The translations under genes were made by a program, and so were the position numbers. 64,000 bases of DNA, taken from positions 1 through 64,000 of the forward strand of contig JACRKC010000004.1 of assembly GCA_016235555.1 (NCBI GenBank). The letters are read 5' to 3'. Shown piece after piece: positions 15,472-23,849 of this stretch (position 1 is its first letter; the number at the start of each line of letters is the position of its first letter). The notes under the pieces were generated by a model. That model was given only the letters and a program-made list of their open reading frames with translations, made no database searches and was not told the DNA's origin. Source of the DNA: Verrucomicrobiota bacterium. Lineage in GTDB: Bacteria; Verrucomicrobiota; Verrucomicrobiia; Opitutales; Opitutaceae.

Positions 15472-16656
15472 ATGGTGAAGATCACGGCGCTGATGAACCC
15501 TGCGACAACGCTTTCGATGCTGCGAACGTGGATGATCGTCGCCGCGATCTTCGTGATGAGCGAAACGGTCGAGGCGCAGACGGCGCCGACGATCACGCGC
15601 CAGCCGGCCGCACAGAAAGTGGCCGTGGGCGATCCGGTGAGTTTTCAAGTGGTGGCGTCAGGCCCGGCGCCGGTCAGTTATCAGTGGCGTCGCAACGGTG
15701 TGGCGATCGGCGGCGCGACCGCGGCCACGCTGACGATCCCGGCGGCGCAGTTGGCGGATGCGGGCGGTTTTTTCGTGGTGGTGAGCAGCGGCCCGGGAAG
15801 CACGACGAGCGAGACGGCGGTGCTGACAGTGGTGGCGCCGCCGCGGATCGCCAATCTCTCGATCCGCACGGGCGCCGGGGCGGGGGCGCAGACGCTGATC
15901 GTGGGCGTGACCGCGGGCGCCGGGACAGGCCGGTTGCCCGCGCTGGTGCGGGGCATCGGTCCGAGTCTCGCCCAGTTCGGCGTGGTCGATGCGCTGCCGG
16001 CGCTGCGGCTCAGCGTGTTTGCCGGAGAAACCCTGGTGACGTCCAACGAGGGGTGGGGCGGGACCGCGGAGATCGCGGCGCGGGCGCAGCAGGCGGGCGC
16101 GTTTGCGCTGTCGCCGACTTCCCAGGACGCGGCGCTGCTGACGGACTGGTCGGCGGGGGGCTTCACCGTGCAGATCACCGGACAGCGGGGGGCGACCGGC
16201 GTGGCGCTGGCGGAGGTCTACGATACGACGGCGCCGGAGATCGTGGCGGGCGGGACGGCCCTGCGGCTCGTGAATTGCTCGGCCCGGGCGCAGGTCAATG
16301 CCGGTGACGGCATCCTGATCGCGGGTTTCACCATCGCGGGCGAGGTGCCGAAACGCATCCTCGTGCGCGGAGTCGGGCCCGGCTTGAAACCGTTTGGCGT
16401 CGCGGATGCGCTCGTGGATCCGCTGCTGACGGTGTATGACGCGAAGCGACAGCTGGTGGCGTTCAACGACGATTGGGGGAAGGCAACGGAGGATTTGCGG
16501 GCGGCGTTTGCCCGGGTCGGCGCGTTTGCGCTGCCGGAGGGGTCGCTGGACGGGGCGCTGGTCGTCTCGCTCGCACCGGGGAGTTACACCGCGCAGGTGG
16601 CGGGGTTCGCCGCGGGGACGGGAGTCGGCCTCGTGGAGATTTACGAACTGCCGTAG
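15472..16656 (+). CDS. Secreted Ig-domain protein with two C-terminal beta repeats
   Basis: About 394 aa. A hydrophobic signal segment (MLRTWMIVAAIFVM) is followed by an Ig-like domain (PTITRQPAAQKVAVGDPVSF ... YQWRRNGVAIGGATAATLTI, residues about 45-125). Two copies of a roughly 125-residue beta-rich module follow, each with a VRGIGPSL/VRGVGPGL motif, an FGV...AL.DP.L stretch and a GALVVSLAPGSYTAQVAG-like end. Such modules are common in large secreted proteins of this phylum, and function is unknown, possibly surface adhesion. In-frame ATGs at 15472, 15493 and 15517 are all possible. 15472 has GGAGAAG upstream. Confidence 0.8.
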   Translation: MVKITALMNPATTLSMLRTWMIVAAIFVMSETVEAQTAPTITRQPAAQKVAVGDPVSFQVVASGPAPVSYQWRRNGVAIGGATAATLTIPAAQLADAGGFFVVVSSGPGSTTSETAVLTVVAPPRIANLSIRTGAGAGAQTLIVGVTAGAGTGRLPALVRGIGPSLAQFGVVDALPALRLSVFAGETLVTSNEGWGGTAEIAARAQQAGAFALSPTSQDAALLTDWSAGGFTVQITGQRGATGVALAEVYDTTAPEIVAGGTALRLVNCSARAQVNAGDGILIAGFTIAGEVPKRILVRGVGPGLKPFGVADALVDPLLTVYDAKRQLVAFNDDWGKATEDLRAAFARVGAFALPEGSLDGALVVSLAPGSYTAQVAGFAAGTGVGLVEIYELP

Positions 16657-16664
16657 CCGGCGGA

Positions 16665-18203
16665 TCAGTTTTGTCCGGCGCGCCAGGGGGCGGGGGCGGC
16701 TCCGGGGCGGGGCAGCGTGATCCGCGCGAAGAGCGCGTAGATGGTTTCGCGCGGCAAGGGCAGTCGTTCCAGCAGGGCTGGCACCGACGCGCGGTCGCGA
16801 AGGGCGAGGCTGTCGAAACTGATCCGGTGCAACGGCGGCGGCTCCCATTTCGCGTCGCGGCGCAACCGGTCGGCCCAGTGGGCGACGAGGTCGGGTGCGT
16901 CGCACAGCACGGCGGTGATCCAGAGGCTGCCGGCCACGATCGGATCGAATGGCTGGTGGCGGGCCGCGCGGTCGAGGAGGGCGAGGGCGGCGCGGTCCGG
17001 CGCGCGGATCACGACGCTGGCGAGCAGATCGAGCCGGCCGGGGTCGAGCGGGCCGGAGGCGCATCTGGCGAAACAGGCGAGGGCGAGCGAGTCGTTGCCG
17101 GCCTGCTTTTCGAGCCAGTATTGCAACGCGAACGAACGGAACTCGCCGAGCGTGGGATGGAACGCGGTCTTCACGGCCATGGCGTCGGGGAGGTCGCCAC
17201 AGCGCACCAGTTGTTCGAGCTGCAACATCGCGTAGGCGGGTTGGGCGAACGGATCGACCGGTTGCTGCAAGCCGGCGCGGGCGAGTCCGGCGCGACCGTC
17301 CTGCAGGAGGACCTCACTCGCGACGAGCGCGCGCGCGGGGGGCGGGAGTTGGCGCAAAGCGGCCGCATGGGTGGCGGCGAACGCGCCCGCCGTGGACTCC
17401 AGGCGCAGGGCGACGACGAGCGTGCGGATCCAGAGGGGGGCGTTGGCGGCGTCCTGGGCGGCCATCCAGAGGGCGAACCGGGCGAGGTGCTCGGGCCGGC
17501 CTTTGGCCAGGAGCAGATCGTGGAAAATCAGCGCGGTCCGCGGGGATTGCTCCGGGTGGCGCTGCAGGAGCCATTGAAACGCGATGTCGGCGACGTTGGG
17601 ATTGGCGGAGAGGCTGTCGAGCATCGCGTGCAACAAGGCGGCGTCGTAGTTCGCCGGATCGGCGGCGAGGGCGCTTTGCAGCGAGAGGCGGGCGAGGTCG
17701 AAGTCGCGACGCTCGATGGCCTCGATCGCCCGTGCCAGGAACTGCCGGGAATTCGTGCCGGGGAGGCGGGCCCATCGGGTCGGAAGGGCGAGGTCGAGCC
17801 AGCCGGCGGTGCGATTGCCGTGGAGGCGGATCACGAGGAAGGCGGCGACCGTCACGGTCGTGTAGGCGGCGAAAAGCGTGAGGACCGCCAGCAGGGCGGC
17901 GCGGCCCCAGAAGGGGCGCACGTCCCGGGCGGGCAGCGAGCAACAGTAACCGTGCGCCGTGGTGCGCAGGGCCGGGCAGACGAGGCGGAAGCGGCCCGGG
18001 CGATTCCAATCGAGCGCGGCGTCGCAGTGGGTTTCGAGCGGGCGGCCGGAATCGCTGGGATGCTGGCAGGGGCACCGGGCGGACGCGAGGTTGCGCCGGT
18101 AGGCGGCCTTGCGGAGATTCCACACGACCAGCGCTCCGGGCACGCGACACGCGTCTTCAAAAAGACCGCGCCACCATCCGATTTTCCGCCGGACCCGCTC
18201 CAT
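16665..18203 (-). CDS. Membrane protein with Cys-rich N-terminus and TPR-like body
   Basis: 512 aa. The N-terminal cytosolic part has a Cys cluster (ARCPCQHPSD ... THCDAAL ... RLVCPALRT ... GYCCSLPA), possibly a metal or iron-sulfur site. A transmembrane helix follows (AALLAVLTLFAAYTTVTVAA, about residues 118-138), and then a long helical-repeat region with TPR-like rhythm (ARLSLQSALAADPANYDAAL). I do not recognise a family. The ATG at 18203 sits 12 bases after the stop of the VPEFST protein, so it is likely the last gene of the pseudopilin operon. This suggests an assembly or anchoring role. Confidence 0.75.
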   Translation of the reverse strand: MERVRRKIGWWRGLFEDACRVPGALVVWNLRKAAYRRNLASARCPCQHPSDSGRPLETHCDAALDWNRPGRFRLVCPALRTTAHGYCCSLPARDVRPFWGRAALLAVLTLFAAYTTVTVAAFLVIRLHGNRTAGWLDLALPTRWARLPGTNSRQFLARAIEAIERRDFDLARLSLQSALAADPANYDAALLHAMLDSLSANPNVADIAFQWLLQRHPEQSPRTALIFHDLLLAKGRPEHLARFALWMAAQDAANAPLWIRTLVVALRLESTAGAFAATHAAALRQLPPPARALVASEVLLQDGRAGLARAGLQQPVDPFAQPAYAMLQLEQLVRCGDLPDAMAVKTAFHPTLGEFRSFALQYWLEKQAGNDSLALACFARCASGPLDPGRLDLLASVVIRAPDRAALALLDRAARHQPFDPIVAGSLWITAVLCDAPDLVAHWADRLRRDAKWEPPPLHRISFDSLALRDRASVPALLERLPLPRETIYALFARITLPRPGAAPAPWRAGQN

Positions 18204-18214
18204 CCGCCGGGGGG

Positions 18215-19249
18215 CTAGCGGCGCGGCGCGGAGAGCGCGGCCACGGTGGATCGCCGCCGGCGGCGGCGCCAGAGCAACAGGCCGAGTCCGCTGCCGAGGA
18301 GGAGCCCGGTCTGGCCGAAGGTGGAAAACTCGGGCACGATTTTCTTCTGGCCGTCGGCCGTGAACTCCGTGCTGAACGCGCCGAGCGCGGTCCAGGTCAG
18401 GCTCGAACTCGAGGTGATGTTGCCGCCGTAGATGTCCTGGTTGAAGGCGTTGGGGTTGCCGGAGCTGAAAGTCATGAAGGACATCGCGGTGCTCGAGGTG
18501 ACATTCCACGCGGAGAAATCCGTGCCGTTGACGGTGCCCATGTCACGGATGGCCTGCTGCAGGTTCGTGTAGGAGATGGCGAACGTGAGGTTCATGTTCT
18601 GCACGCTGGACTTGGAGGTGGCGGCGTAACTTTCGGGCGCGGCGGCGTAGGCGAAGGTGAGCGGCACGCCGCTGCCGCTGCTGTTCAGCGTCGAGGTGGC
18701 GGTGGTGGTGTAGTTGGTGACGGTGGTCGTGCTCGGGGCGTCGTTCGCGCCGGTGCCGGCTTTTTTGAAGACGAGCGACGGGGTGGTGCCGGTGGAATCG
18801 ACGCCGAACATCAGCTCGGGTTTGCCGTCGTTGGTGAGATCGAGGCCGACGAAGATGTAGGAGCCCTCGTAGTTTTTGGTCTGGTTGGCGTCCTGGAACC
18901 GGAAACGGAACATCATGTAGGTGTCGGTCCCGCCGTTGGTGATCGTGCCCGATTTCACGAGGAAGCCCGGCACATCGGAGCCGAGCGTCGAGGCGGCGGT
19001 GGCGCCGTTAAGGTAGACCGAGGTGCCCGCCGTGGCGGAGATGAAGTCGGCCTGTTTCTGGCCGGTCTGCTGATCGGTGAAGGGATCGGTCATGATGGTG
19101 CCGTTGGACTTCACCACGGCGTTGAACGTGCCCGACAAATCGCTGACGGCGATTTGCCCGGGCGCGGTGCCGCCCGCGAGGAGCCAGAGCAGCCCCAGCA
19201 CGGGCGGAACGGAGCGATCGAACGGAAGGCGGAGGGGCGAGCGGGACAT
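18215..19249 (-). CDS. Exported protein with VPEFST (PEP-CTERM-like) sorting tail
   Basis: 344 aa: signal peptide (VPPVLGLLWLLAGGTAPGQ), a Ser/Thr/Gly-rich beta-type body (NDGKPELMFGVDSTGTTP), then a tripartite C-terminal tail of VPEFST motif, hydrophobic stretch (GLLLGSGLGLLLW) and an Arg cluster. This is the architecture of PEP-CTERM substrates processed by exosortase. No exosortase is visible in the window. It is located immediately downstream of the major-pilin-like gene (7 bases), so it probably shares a transcript with the pseudopilins. Confidence 0.85.
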   Translation of the reverse strand: MSRSPLRLPFDRSVPPVLGLLWLLAGGTAPGQIAVSDLSGTFNAVVKSNGTIMTDPFTDQQTGQKQADFISATAGTSVYLNGATAASTLGSDVPGFLVKSGTITNGGTDTYMMFRFRFQDANQTKNYEGSYIFVGLDLTNDGKPELMFGVDSTGTTPSLVFKKAGTGANDAPSTTTVTNYTTTATSTLNSSGSGVPLTFAYAAAPESYAATSKSSVQNMNLTFAISYTNLQQAIRDMGTVNGTDFSAWNVTSSTAMSFMTFSSGNPNAFNQDIYGGNITSSSSLTWTALGAFSTEFTADGQKKIVPEFSTFGQTGLLLGSGLGLLLWRRRRRRSTVAALSAPRR

Positions 19250-19256
19250 CGGCGGC

Positions 19257-19610
19257 TCAGGGGGCGTAGGTGATCGTGCGCGTGCCGGCGATGCCCTCGA
19301 CGGTGACGGTGGTGCCCTGCGTGAACGCGGCCGGATAGGTTTCGTTGGCGACGAGGTTGAGGGCCTTCACATAGTTCGTGGCGCCGACGAGGTTGCCCTG
19401 CGAGACGGAGGAGACGCCGTTTTCGAGGTAATACTGGTCGGCGGCGGCGGCGAGCTGGCGGGCGTTGTTGAGCACGGCCTTGTCCTGCGAGGAGGTGCGC
19501 ACTTTCTGGAAGGCGGGGATGGCCATCGCGGCGAGGAGGCCGATGATGACGACGACGATCATGATTTCGACGAGGGTGAAGCCCTGGCTGGAGCGGATTT
19601 TGGTATTCAT
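19257..19610 (-). CDS. Type II/IV prepilin, major-pilin or GspG-like
   Basis: 117 aa. Class III signal: short basic leader MNTKIRSSQG cut before FTLVEIMIVVVIIGLLAAMA, with Glu at +5. A short globular part follows (LNNARQLAAAADQYYLENGV), typical of pilin/GspG. It would be processed by PilD and form the pilus or pseudopilus shaft. It is the only short major-type prepilin in the cluster, downstream of six larger minor-pseudopilin genes. Confidence 0.92.
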   Translation of the reverse strand: MNTKIRSSQGFTLVEIMIVVVIIGLLAAMAIPAFQKVRTSSQDKAVLNNARQLAAAADQYYLENGVSSVSQGNLVGATNYVKALNLVANETYPAAFTQGTTVTVEGIAGTRTITYAP

Positions 19611-19637
19611 GGATTTGTTTCGGTTGTGGAGTGGGAG

Positions 19638-21194
19638 CTAAAAGTCAAACAGCGCGGCGACGGTGGCGCGCTGCGGCGCGTCCTGGAGTTCCTTCCAGCG
19701 GTTGACGCGGTAGCCGCCGCCGCTGTCGAGGTTGCCGAGCGCCTCGTCGTAGTGGAAATCGGTGCCGCCGTTCATCGAGATGGAGTTGGCGACGACGGAG
19801 CCGGAGACGTGGCCGCTGCTGCCGCCGCCTTTCAGTTCGACGGTGGCGTTGGGGGCGTAGATGGCGGCGTAGAGCTGGCCGTTGCCGCCGACGGTGATGG
19901 TCTGGCCGCCGGCGGTGTTGTGCGTGCCGAAGATGAGGAGGGCCGAACAGGGATTGGCGCCGGCGGTGGCGCCGTTGACGAGGCCGTTGCCGAAGGCGGA
20001 GATGTGGCCGTTGGTGTAGAGGGTGAGGGCGGAGCCGGTGGCGATGGTGAGCGTCTTGGTGCCGGTCAGGCCGAGGACGGTGGATCCGGAGTGGCTGTTC
20101 ATGATGAACACGACGTTCTTGGGCGTGCCGGCGCTGCCGACGGTCATATTGGCGTTGGGAAGCACCTTGCCGCTGCCGAAGACGTAGTAGAATTTGCCGT
20201 CGGCCGGGTTCGGCGTCGTGTCGGACGCGCGGGGATACACCGTGGGCACGGGGTCGGTGGGGCCGATGGTATAGAACCCGGTGGTGCCGCCGGGCACGGT
20301 GATGGGCGGGAAGCTGGCGGAGAAGTCGTTGGTGACGCGCGTGGGGTCGTTGGTGGTGGAGGCGGTGCCGTGCACGCTGCCGCCGGAAGTGGTGCCGGTG
20401 GGGCCGGTGCGGGCGTAGCCGTAGACGTCGCCGCCGGTGCCGAGCGCGATGCTGCCGGTGACGGCGCCGACGGTGCAGGTGGCGGTGCGCACGCCGGTGG
20501 AGTAGGCGGTGGGGCTGGAAGGACTGCCGGAGTTCCAGCTGTCGGCGAGCGGGTGGCCGACCCAGGTGATCGAGTCGCGGGCGACGAGGCCGTTGGCGAA
20601 GAGGCCGCGGCGCGCGAGATCGATGGTGATGTATTTCACGAGATTCGGGCCGCCGTCGCCGGGGGTGATGATGGATTTGGCGATGATGCGGGGCGAGCCG
20701 CTGAGATCGTAGTTTTGGACGACGACTTTCACGACGGCACGGGCGTTGGGCGAGGGTTCCCAGTAGCCGGGGGAGCCGGTGGGGAAGGTGGCGGTGGCCT
20801 TGTGGGTGGCCGAGTCGGTCGTCCAGCCGTTGCCGGACGAACAGGCGGTGGCGAGGGCGACGCCGTTGGACTGGTTCTGGTTCAAGGCGAAGAGGGCCTG
20901 CTCGAGGCCGGTCTCGGCGAGGTTCATCGCGGCGTTGTTGAGGAAGCTGCGGGTGGCGATCTTGAGCGTGGTGCGGCTGAGATTGAGGTAGGAGACGAGG
21001 GAGACGCCGATGATCGAGGCGACCAGCATCGTGACGATCAGGAGGGAACCGCGCTGCGCGCGGCTCGGACCAAGGACGAAGGACCAAGGACCAGGGACCG
21101 TGCCTGCGGCGCAAGGCGTGCGTCGAGTTCGAGTCTCCAGTCCATGGTCCTTTGTCCTTGGTCCATCGTCCCTGGTCTCTGGTCCGGTTTTCAT
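19638..21194 (-). CDS. PilX-like minor pseudopilin with HYDEAL C-terminal motif, copy 2
   Basis: About 518 aa. A PilX-type N-terminal helix (RGSLLIVTMLVASIIGVSLV) is followed by AATRSF-like pilin text (NAAMNLAETGLEQALFALNQ) and a long beta-rich domain ending in NGGTDFHYDEALGNLD. It is paralogous along its length to the gene at 22375-23841. The N-terminus is odd: between the ATG at 21194 and the PilX helix are about 42 residues encoded by an inverted GGTCC-rich repeat (21061-21185), absent from the paralogue. The ATG lies two bases beyond the stop of the PilW-like gene, so coupled translation is likely. Confidence 0.85.
   Translation of the reverse strand: MKTGPETRDDGPRTKDHGLETRTRRTPCAAGTVPGPWSFVLGPSRAQRGSLLIVTMLVASIIGVSLVSYLNLSRTTLKIATRSFLNNAAMNLAETGLEQALFALNQNQSNGVALATACSSGNGWTTDSATHKATATFPTGSPGYWEPSPNARAVVKVVVQNYDLSGSPRIIAKSIITPGDGGPNLVKYITIDLARRGLFANGLVARDSITWVGHPLADSWNSGSPSSPTAYSTGVRTATCTVGAVTGSIALGTGGDVYGYARTGPTGTTSGGSVHGTASTTNDPTRVTNDFSASFPPITVPGGTTGFYTIGPTDPVPTVYPRASDTTPNPADGKFYYVFGSGKVLPNANMTVGSAGTPKNVVFIMNSHSGSTVLGLTGTKTLTIATGSALTLYTNGHISAFGNGLVNGATAGANPCSALLIFGTHNTAGGQTITVGGNGQLYAAIYAPNATVELKGGGSSGHVSGSVVANSISMNGGTDFHYDEALGNLDSGGGYRVNRWKELQDAPQRATVAALFDF
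21061..21185. repeat. GGACC/GGTCC-rich inverted repeat inside a pseudopilin gene
   Basis: One arm is GGACCAAGGACGAAGGACCA followed by AGGACCAGGGACC, and the other (from about 21142) is GGTCCTTTGTCCTTGGTCCA followed by TCGTCCCTGGTCTCTGGTCC. A 40-base centre (CGTGCCTGCGGCGCAAGGCG ...) separates them. It is read in frame as part of the PilX-like protein at 19638-21194. Confidence 0.85.
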
Positions 21195-21196
21195 GG

Positions 21197-21805
21197 TCAA
21201 TTGGCGGTTTTGTTGCGGAGCAGGTAGGTGGCGGAGATCGCGTTTTCCGTGGCGGCGGCGCCCGCCGTCGACGTGACGCGCATGCGCAGGGAGAGTTCGA
21301 GGCGCTTGGTGGCGCCATCGCCCGTGGTGGCGGTGCCGAGGCGGTCGTAACGGTTGAAGGCGCAGCTGTAGACGTTGCGGGTGAGAATCTGGTAGCCCGG
21401 GGTGGTCGTATCGTGCGCCACGGGCCCGCCGGGCCGGCGGTAAAAGCAACCGGCGGTCGCCCCGGTGGTGGCGCTGTTGAAGTAGTAGGTGACGCGGTTC
21501 GAGTAACCCGTGTAGTTGTCGGGCACCGTGAGGGAGAGCGACGTGGCGCTGTGGTAGGTGATGGCGCTGGCCATGCGCACATCCTGGGCGAATTCCTCGA
21601 GAGCCCGGCGGGCCTCGACCTCCATGCCGTTGTAGTTGTAGAGGCGCTGGGCGCTGCGCGTCATCATGATGAACGCGGAGAGCACGCCCGCGAGAATGAA
21701 CCCGCCGATGGCGCTGCCGATCATGATCTCGGCGAGGGTGAAGGCGGCGCCACGCCGGCGGCGCAGAGCGCAGCCGGGAGGAGAAAAATGGCGCGGGGAG
21801 TTCAT
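21197..21805 (-). CDS. PilW-like minor pseudopilin, copy 2
   Basis: 202 aa. Prepilin leader ends RRRRGAA before FTLAEIMIGSAIGGFILAGV. The residue before the cut is Ala rather than the usual Gly, but Glu at +5 is kept. The body matches the gene at 23850-24464 (EARRALEEFAQDVRMASAIT, GCFYRRPGGP, ILTRNVYSCAFNRYD). It is the middle gene of the second pseudopilin triad. Confidence 0.88.
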   Translation of the reverse strand: MNSPRHFSPPGCALRRRRGAAFTLAEIMIGSAIGGFILAGVLSAFIMMTRSAQRLYNYNGMEVEARRALEEFAQDVRMASAITYHSATSLSLTVPDNYTGYSNRVTYYFNSATTGATAGCFYRRPGGPVAHDTTTPGYQILTRNVYSCAFNRYDRLGTATTGDGATKRLELSLRMRVTSTAGAAATENAISATYLLRNKTAN

Positions 21806-21817
21806 CCGGCGGGCGGA

Positions 21818-22366
21818 TCAGTTGTTGAAGAAGAAATCGTAGAGGCCGTTCTGGCAGTAATAGGTCGAGTAGGAGCGTGTGAGCTGGCGGCGGTCGAAGT
21901 TGCGCCACGCGATCGTGAAGGTGACCTGCTTCATGCCGGTCTGCGGCGCGGTGCAGCGGCGGGTGACGGTGAAGCGGTTGCCGATGGCGGCGTTGCTGGT
22001 GAACACGGAATCGACGGTGACAGCCGTATCCGTGTCGTCGGCATACGCGTTGACCGTGGTCCAGTCGCTCATGCGGAGCTTCTCGATCTCGGTCTGCATG
22101 ATCTGGCCGGCGAGGACCATGTTGCGGGCGGAGTCGAGGTTGGCGTAGCCGCGCTGGAGGGTCGTGACGGAGGTGGCGATCGCGAGGGAGAGGATGGCGG
22201 TGGCCATCATGACTTCGAAGATGGTGAAGGCGGTGGAGCGGGAAAAAGCGGACGCTGGGAGCAGGGCCGGGCGGTGACCGGCCCATTCAGGCGGTGGGTG
22301 TTCGCGGGGCCGGTCGCAGACCGGCCCGACTCCGGTGCGAGGGCATGTTGCACGGTGAGCTTGCAT
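21818..22366 (-). CDS. PilV-like minor pseudopilin, copy 2, with repeat-derived leader
   Basis: 182 aa. The prepilin region is STAFTIFEVMMATAILSLAI with Ala at the cleavage position and Glu at +5, and the body (LDSARNMVLAGQIMQTEIEK) is paralogous to 24451-24972. The leader is unusually long, about 47 residues from the ATG at 22366, and is encoded by a palindromic repeat (about 22275-22335). No nearer ATG exists before the helix. The ATG follows the stop of the preceding triad's PilX-like gene by about ten bases. Confidence 0.8.
   Translation of the reverse strand: MQAHRATCPRTGVGPVCDRPREHPPPEWAGHRPALLPASAFSRSTAFTIFEVMMATAILSLAIATSVTTLQRGYANLDSARNMVLAGQIMQTEIEKLRMSDWTTVNAYADDTDTAVTVDSVFTSNAAIGNRFTVTRRCTAPQTGMKQVTFTIAWRNFDRRQLTRSYSTYYCQNGLYDFFFNN
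22275..22335. repeat. GGGCCGGTC palindromes inside a pseudopilin leader
   Basis: GGGCCGGTCGCAGACCGGCC at about 22307-22327 is a 9-bp-stem hairpin, with a second partial GACCGGCCC at 22277-22286. The sequence is translated in frame as the leader of the PilV-like protein. Confidence 0.75.
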
Positions 22367-22374
22367 GACGGCCG

Positions 22375-23841
22375 CTAGAACGAGGCGAGCACGCTTTCGT
22401 AGGCGGCGCGGTCGGCGGCGGTGCGAAGCTCGCGCCAGCGGACGATGCCGTAGGGATTGTTGCCGCCCCAGTTGGCGAGGGATTCGTCGTAGTGAAACGA
22501 GGCGTTGCCGGTGACGGTGATGTTGTTGCCGACGACGGAGCCCATCACGTCGCCGTTGCCGTTGATGGTGACGTTGGCGTTGGGGGCGTAGACGATGGCC
22601 TTGAGGGCACCGTTGCCGGCGATGGAGACGGTCTGGCCGGTGGTGGAGCGGGTGCCCCAGATCTGGAGGCTGGAGGGGGCGAGGTTGGTGTTGAGCACGC
22701 CGTTGCCGGCGAGGCTGATGTTGCCCTGGGTGTAGACCTCGAGCTGGGCGCCGCTACCGACGGCGAGGGAGGCCTGGCCGGTGAGGCTGATGGCGTCGTT
22801 GCCGGCGGCGGTGTCGAAGAGGAAGACGACTTTCTTGTTGTCGGCGATGCTGACGACGTTGCTCGAGTTGCCGGCGGAGGAGATGGAGTTGAAGCGGATG
22901 TAGTATTTGCCGTCGGAGGCGATGGCGTCGGTGGCGCGCGGGAAGGTGATGGGCATGTCGCCGGCGTTGATGGTGCCGCCGGGGTTGACGGTGCTGCCGG
23001 CGGGGGCGGTGGCGTTGTCGAAGTTGGCGGTGAAGTCGGTGGCGATGCGCGTGGTGTCGACGGTGCCCTGCGCCTGAGCGAAGGAGGCGACGGTCCCGTT
23101 GGTGCCGACGCTGATGCCGCTGGTGCCGGAGCTGCCGACGGAGGCGAAGCCCCAGATGTCGGCGTTGTTGACGGCGACGGAGCCGACGGCGACGGAGGTG
23201 CTGCCGACGCTGCCGTGGTCGTTGCGGACGGCGGAACTGTAGGGGACGGTGGAGGTGCCGTCGCCATCGGGATCGGAGTTCCAGCTGTCGACGGCGGCGT
23301 TGTTGCCGTTGAAGGTGATCTGATTGCGGGCGACGAGGCCCATGGCGAATTTTGAGCGGCGGCGGAGCTGGACCTCGACCATCTTCGAGATGGTGCGCGA
23401 TTCGTTGGGCAGGGTGAGGGTGGACTGCGCGACGACGATGGGCTGCGAGGCGGAGCCGGAGATGTAGTGGTCGACGTAGACTTTGCAGAGGGGCGAGATG
23501 TTGCCGCTGAGCACGAAGTCGGTGAAGCGGCGCTTGGCGCTCACGCCGTCGCTGGTGTTCCAGTCGTTCCACGCGGTCCCGGAGCCGGCGGTGGTCTGGT
23601 TGAACGACCAGAGGGCCTCCTCGAGGCCGGTCTCGGCGATGTTGGTGGCGGCGTTGATGTAGAAGGAGCGGTTGGCGAGCTTGAGGGAGCTGCGGCCGAG
23701 GGCGAGGTAGCTGCCGAGGAAGATACCGATCGCGGCGGCCAGGAGCATCGCGACGATGAGGAGCGAGCCTCTCGACCCGGCGCGGGACAAGCCGCGGGAG
23801 GAGTGGAAATGGGCGGAACGGGGATGGGAGGAGCGAAGCAT
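22375..23841 (-). CDS. PilX-like minor pseudopilin with HYDESL C-terminal motif, copy 1
   Basis: 488 aa. The N-terminus is MLRSSHPRSAHFHSSRG, then SRGSLLIVAMLLAAAIGIFL and ANRSFYINAATNIAETGLEE: the PilX/pilus-assembly N-terminal pattern without a classical G/FTLxE site. The large Ser/Thr/Asn-rich beta domain ends NASFHYDESLANWGGNNPYG, a motif shared with the copy at 19638. The ATG at 23841 lies just after the stop of the PilW-like gene at 23850. Last gene of the first triad. Confidence 0.87.
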   Translation of the reverse strand: MLRSSHPRSAHFHSSRGLSRAGSRGSLLIVAMLLAAAIGIFLGSYLALGRSSLKLANRSFYINAATNIAETGLEEALWSFNQTTAGSGTAWNDWNTSDGVSAKRRFTDFVLSGNISPLCKVYVDHYISGSASQPIVVAQSTLTLPNESRTISKMVEVQLRRRSKFAMGLVARNQITFNGNNAAVDSWNSDPDGDGTSTVPYSSAVRNDHGSVGSTSVAVGSVAVNNADIWGFASVGSSGTSGISVGTNGTVASFAQAQGTVDTTRIATDFTANFDNATAPAGSTVNPGGTINAGDMPITFPRATDAIASDGKYYIRFNSISSAGNSSNVVSIADNKKVVFLFDTAAGNDAISLTGQASLAVGSGAQLEVYTQGNISLAGNGVLNTNLAPSSLQIWGTRSTTGQTVSIAGNGALKAIVYAPNANVTINGNGDVMGSVVGNNITVTGNASFHYDESLANWGGNNPYGIVRWRELRTAADRAAYESVLASF

Positions 23842-23849
23842 GGCGGGAA

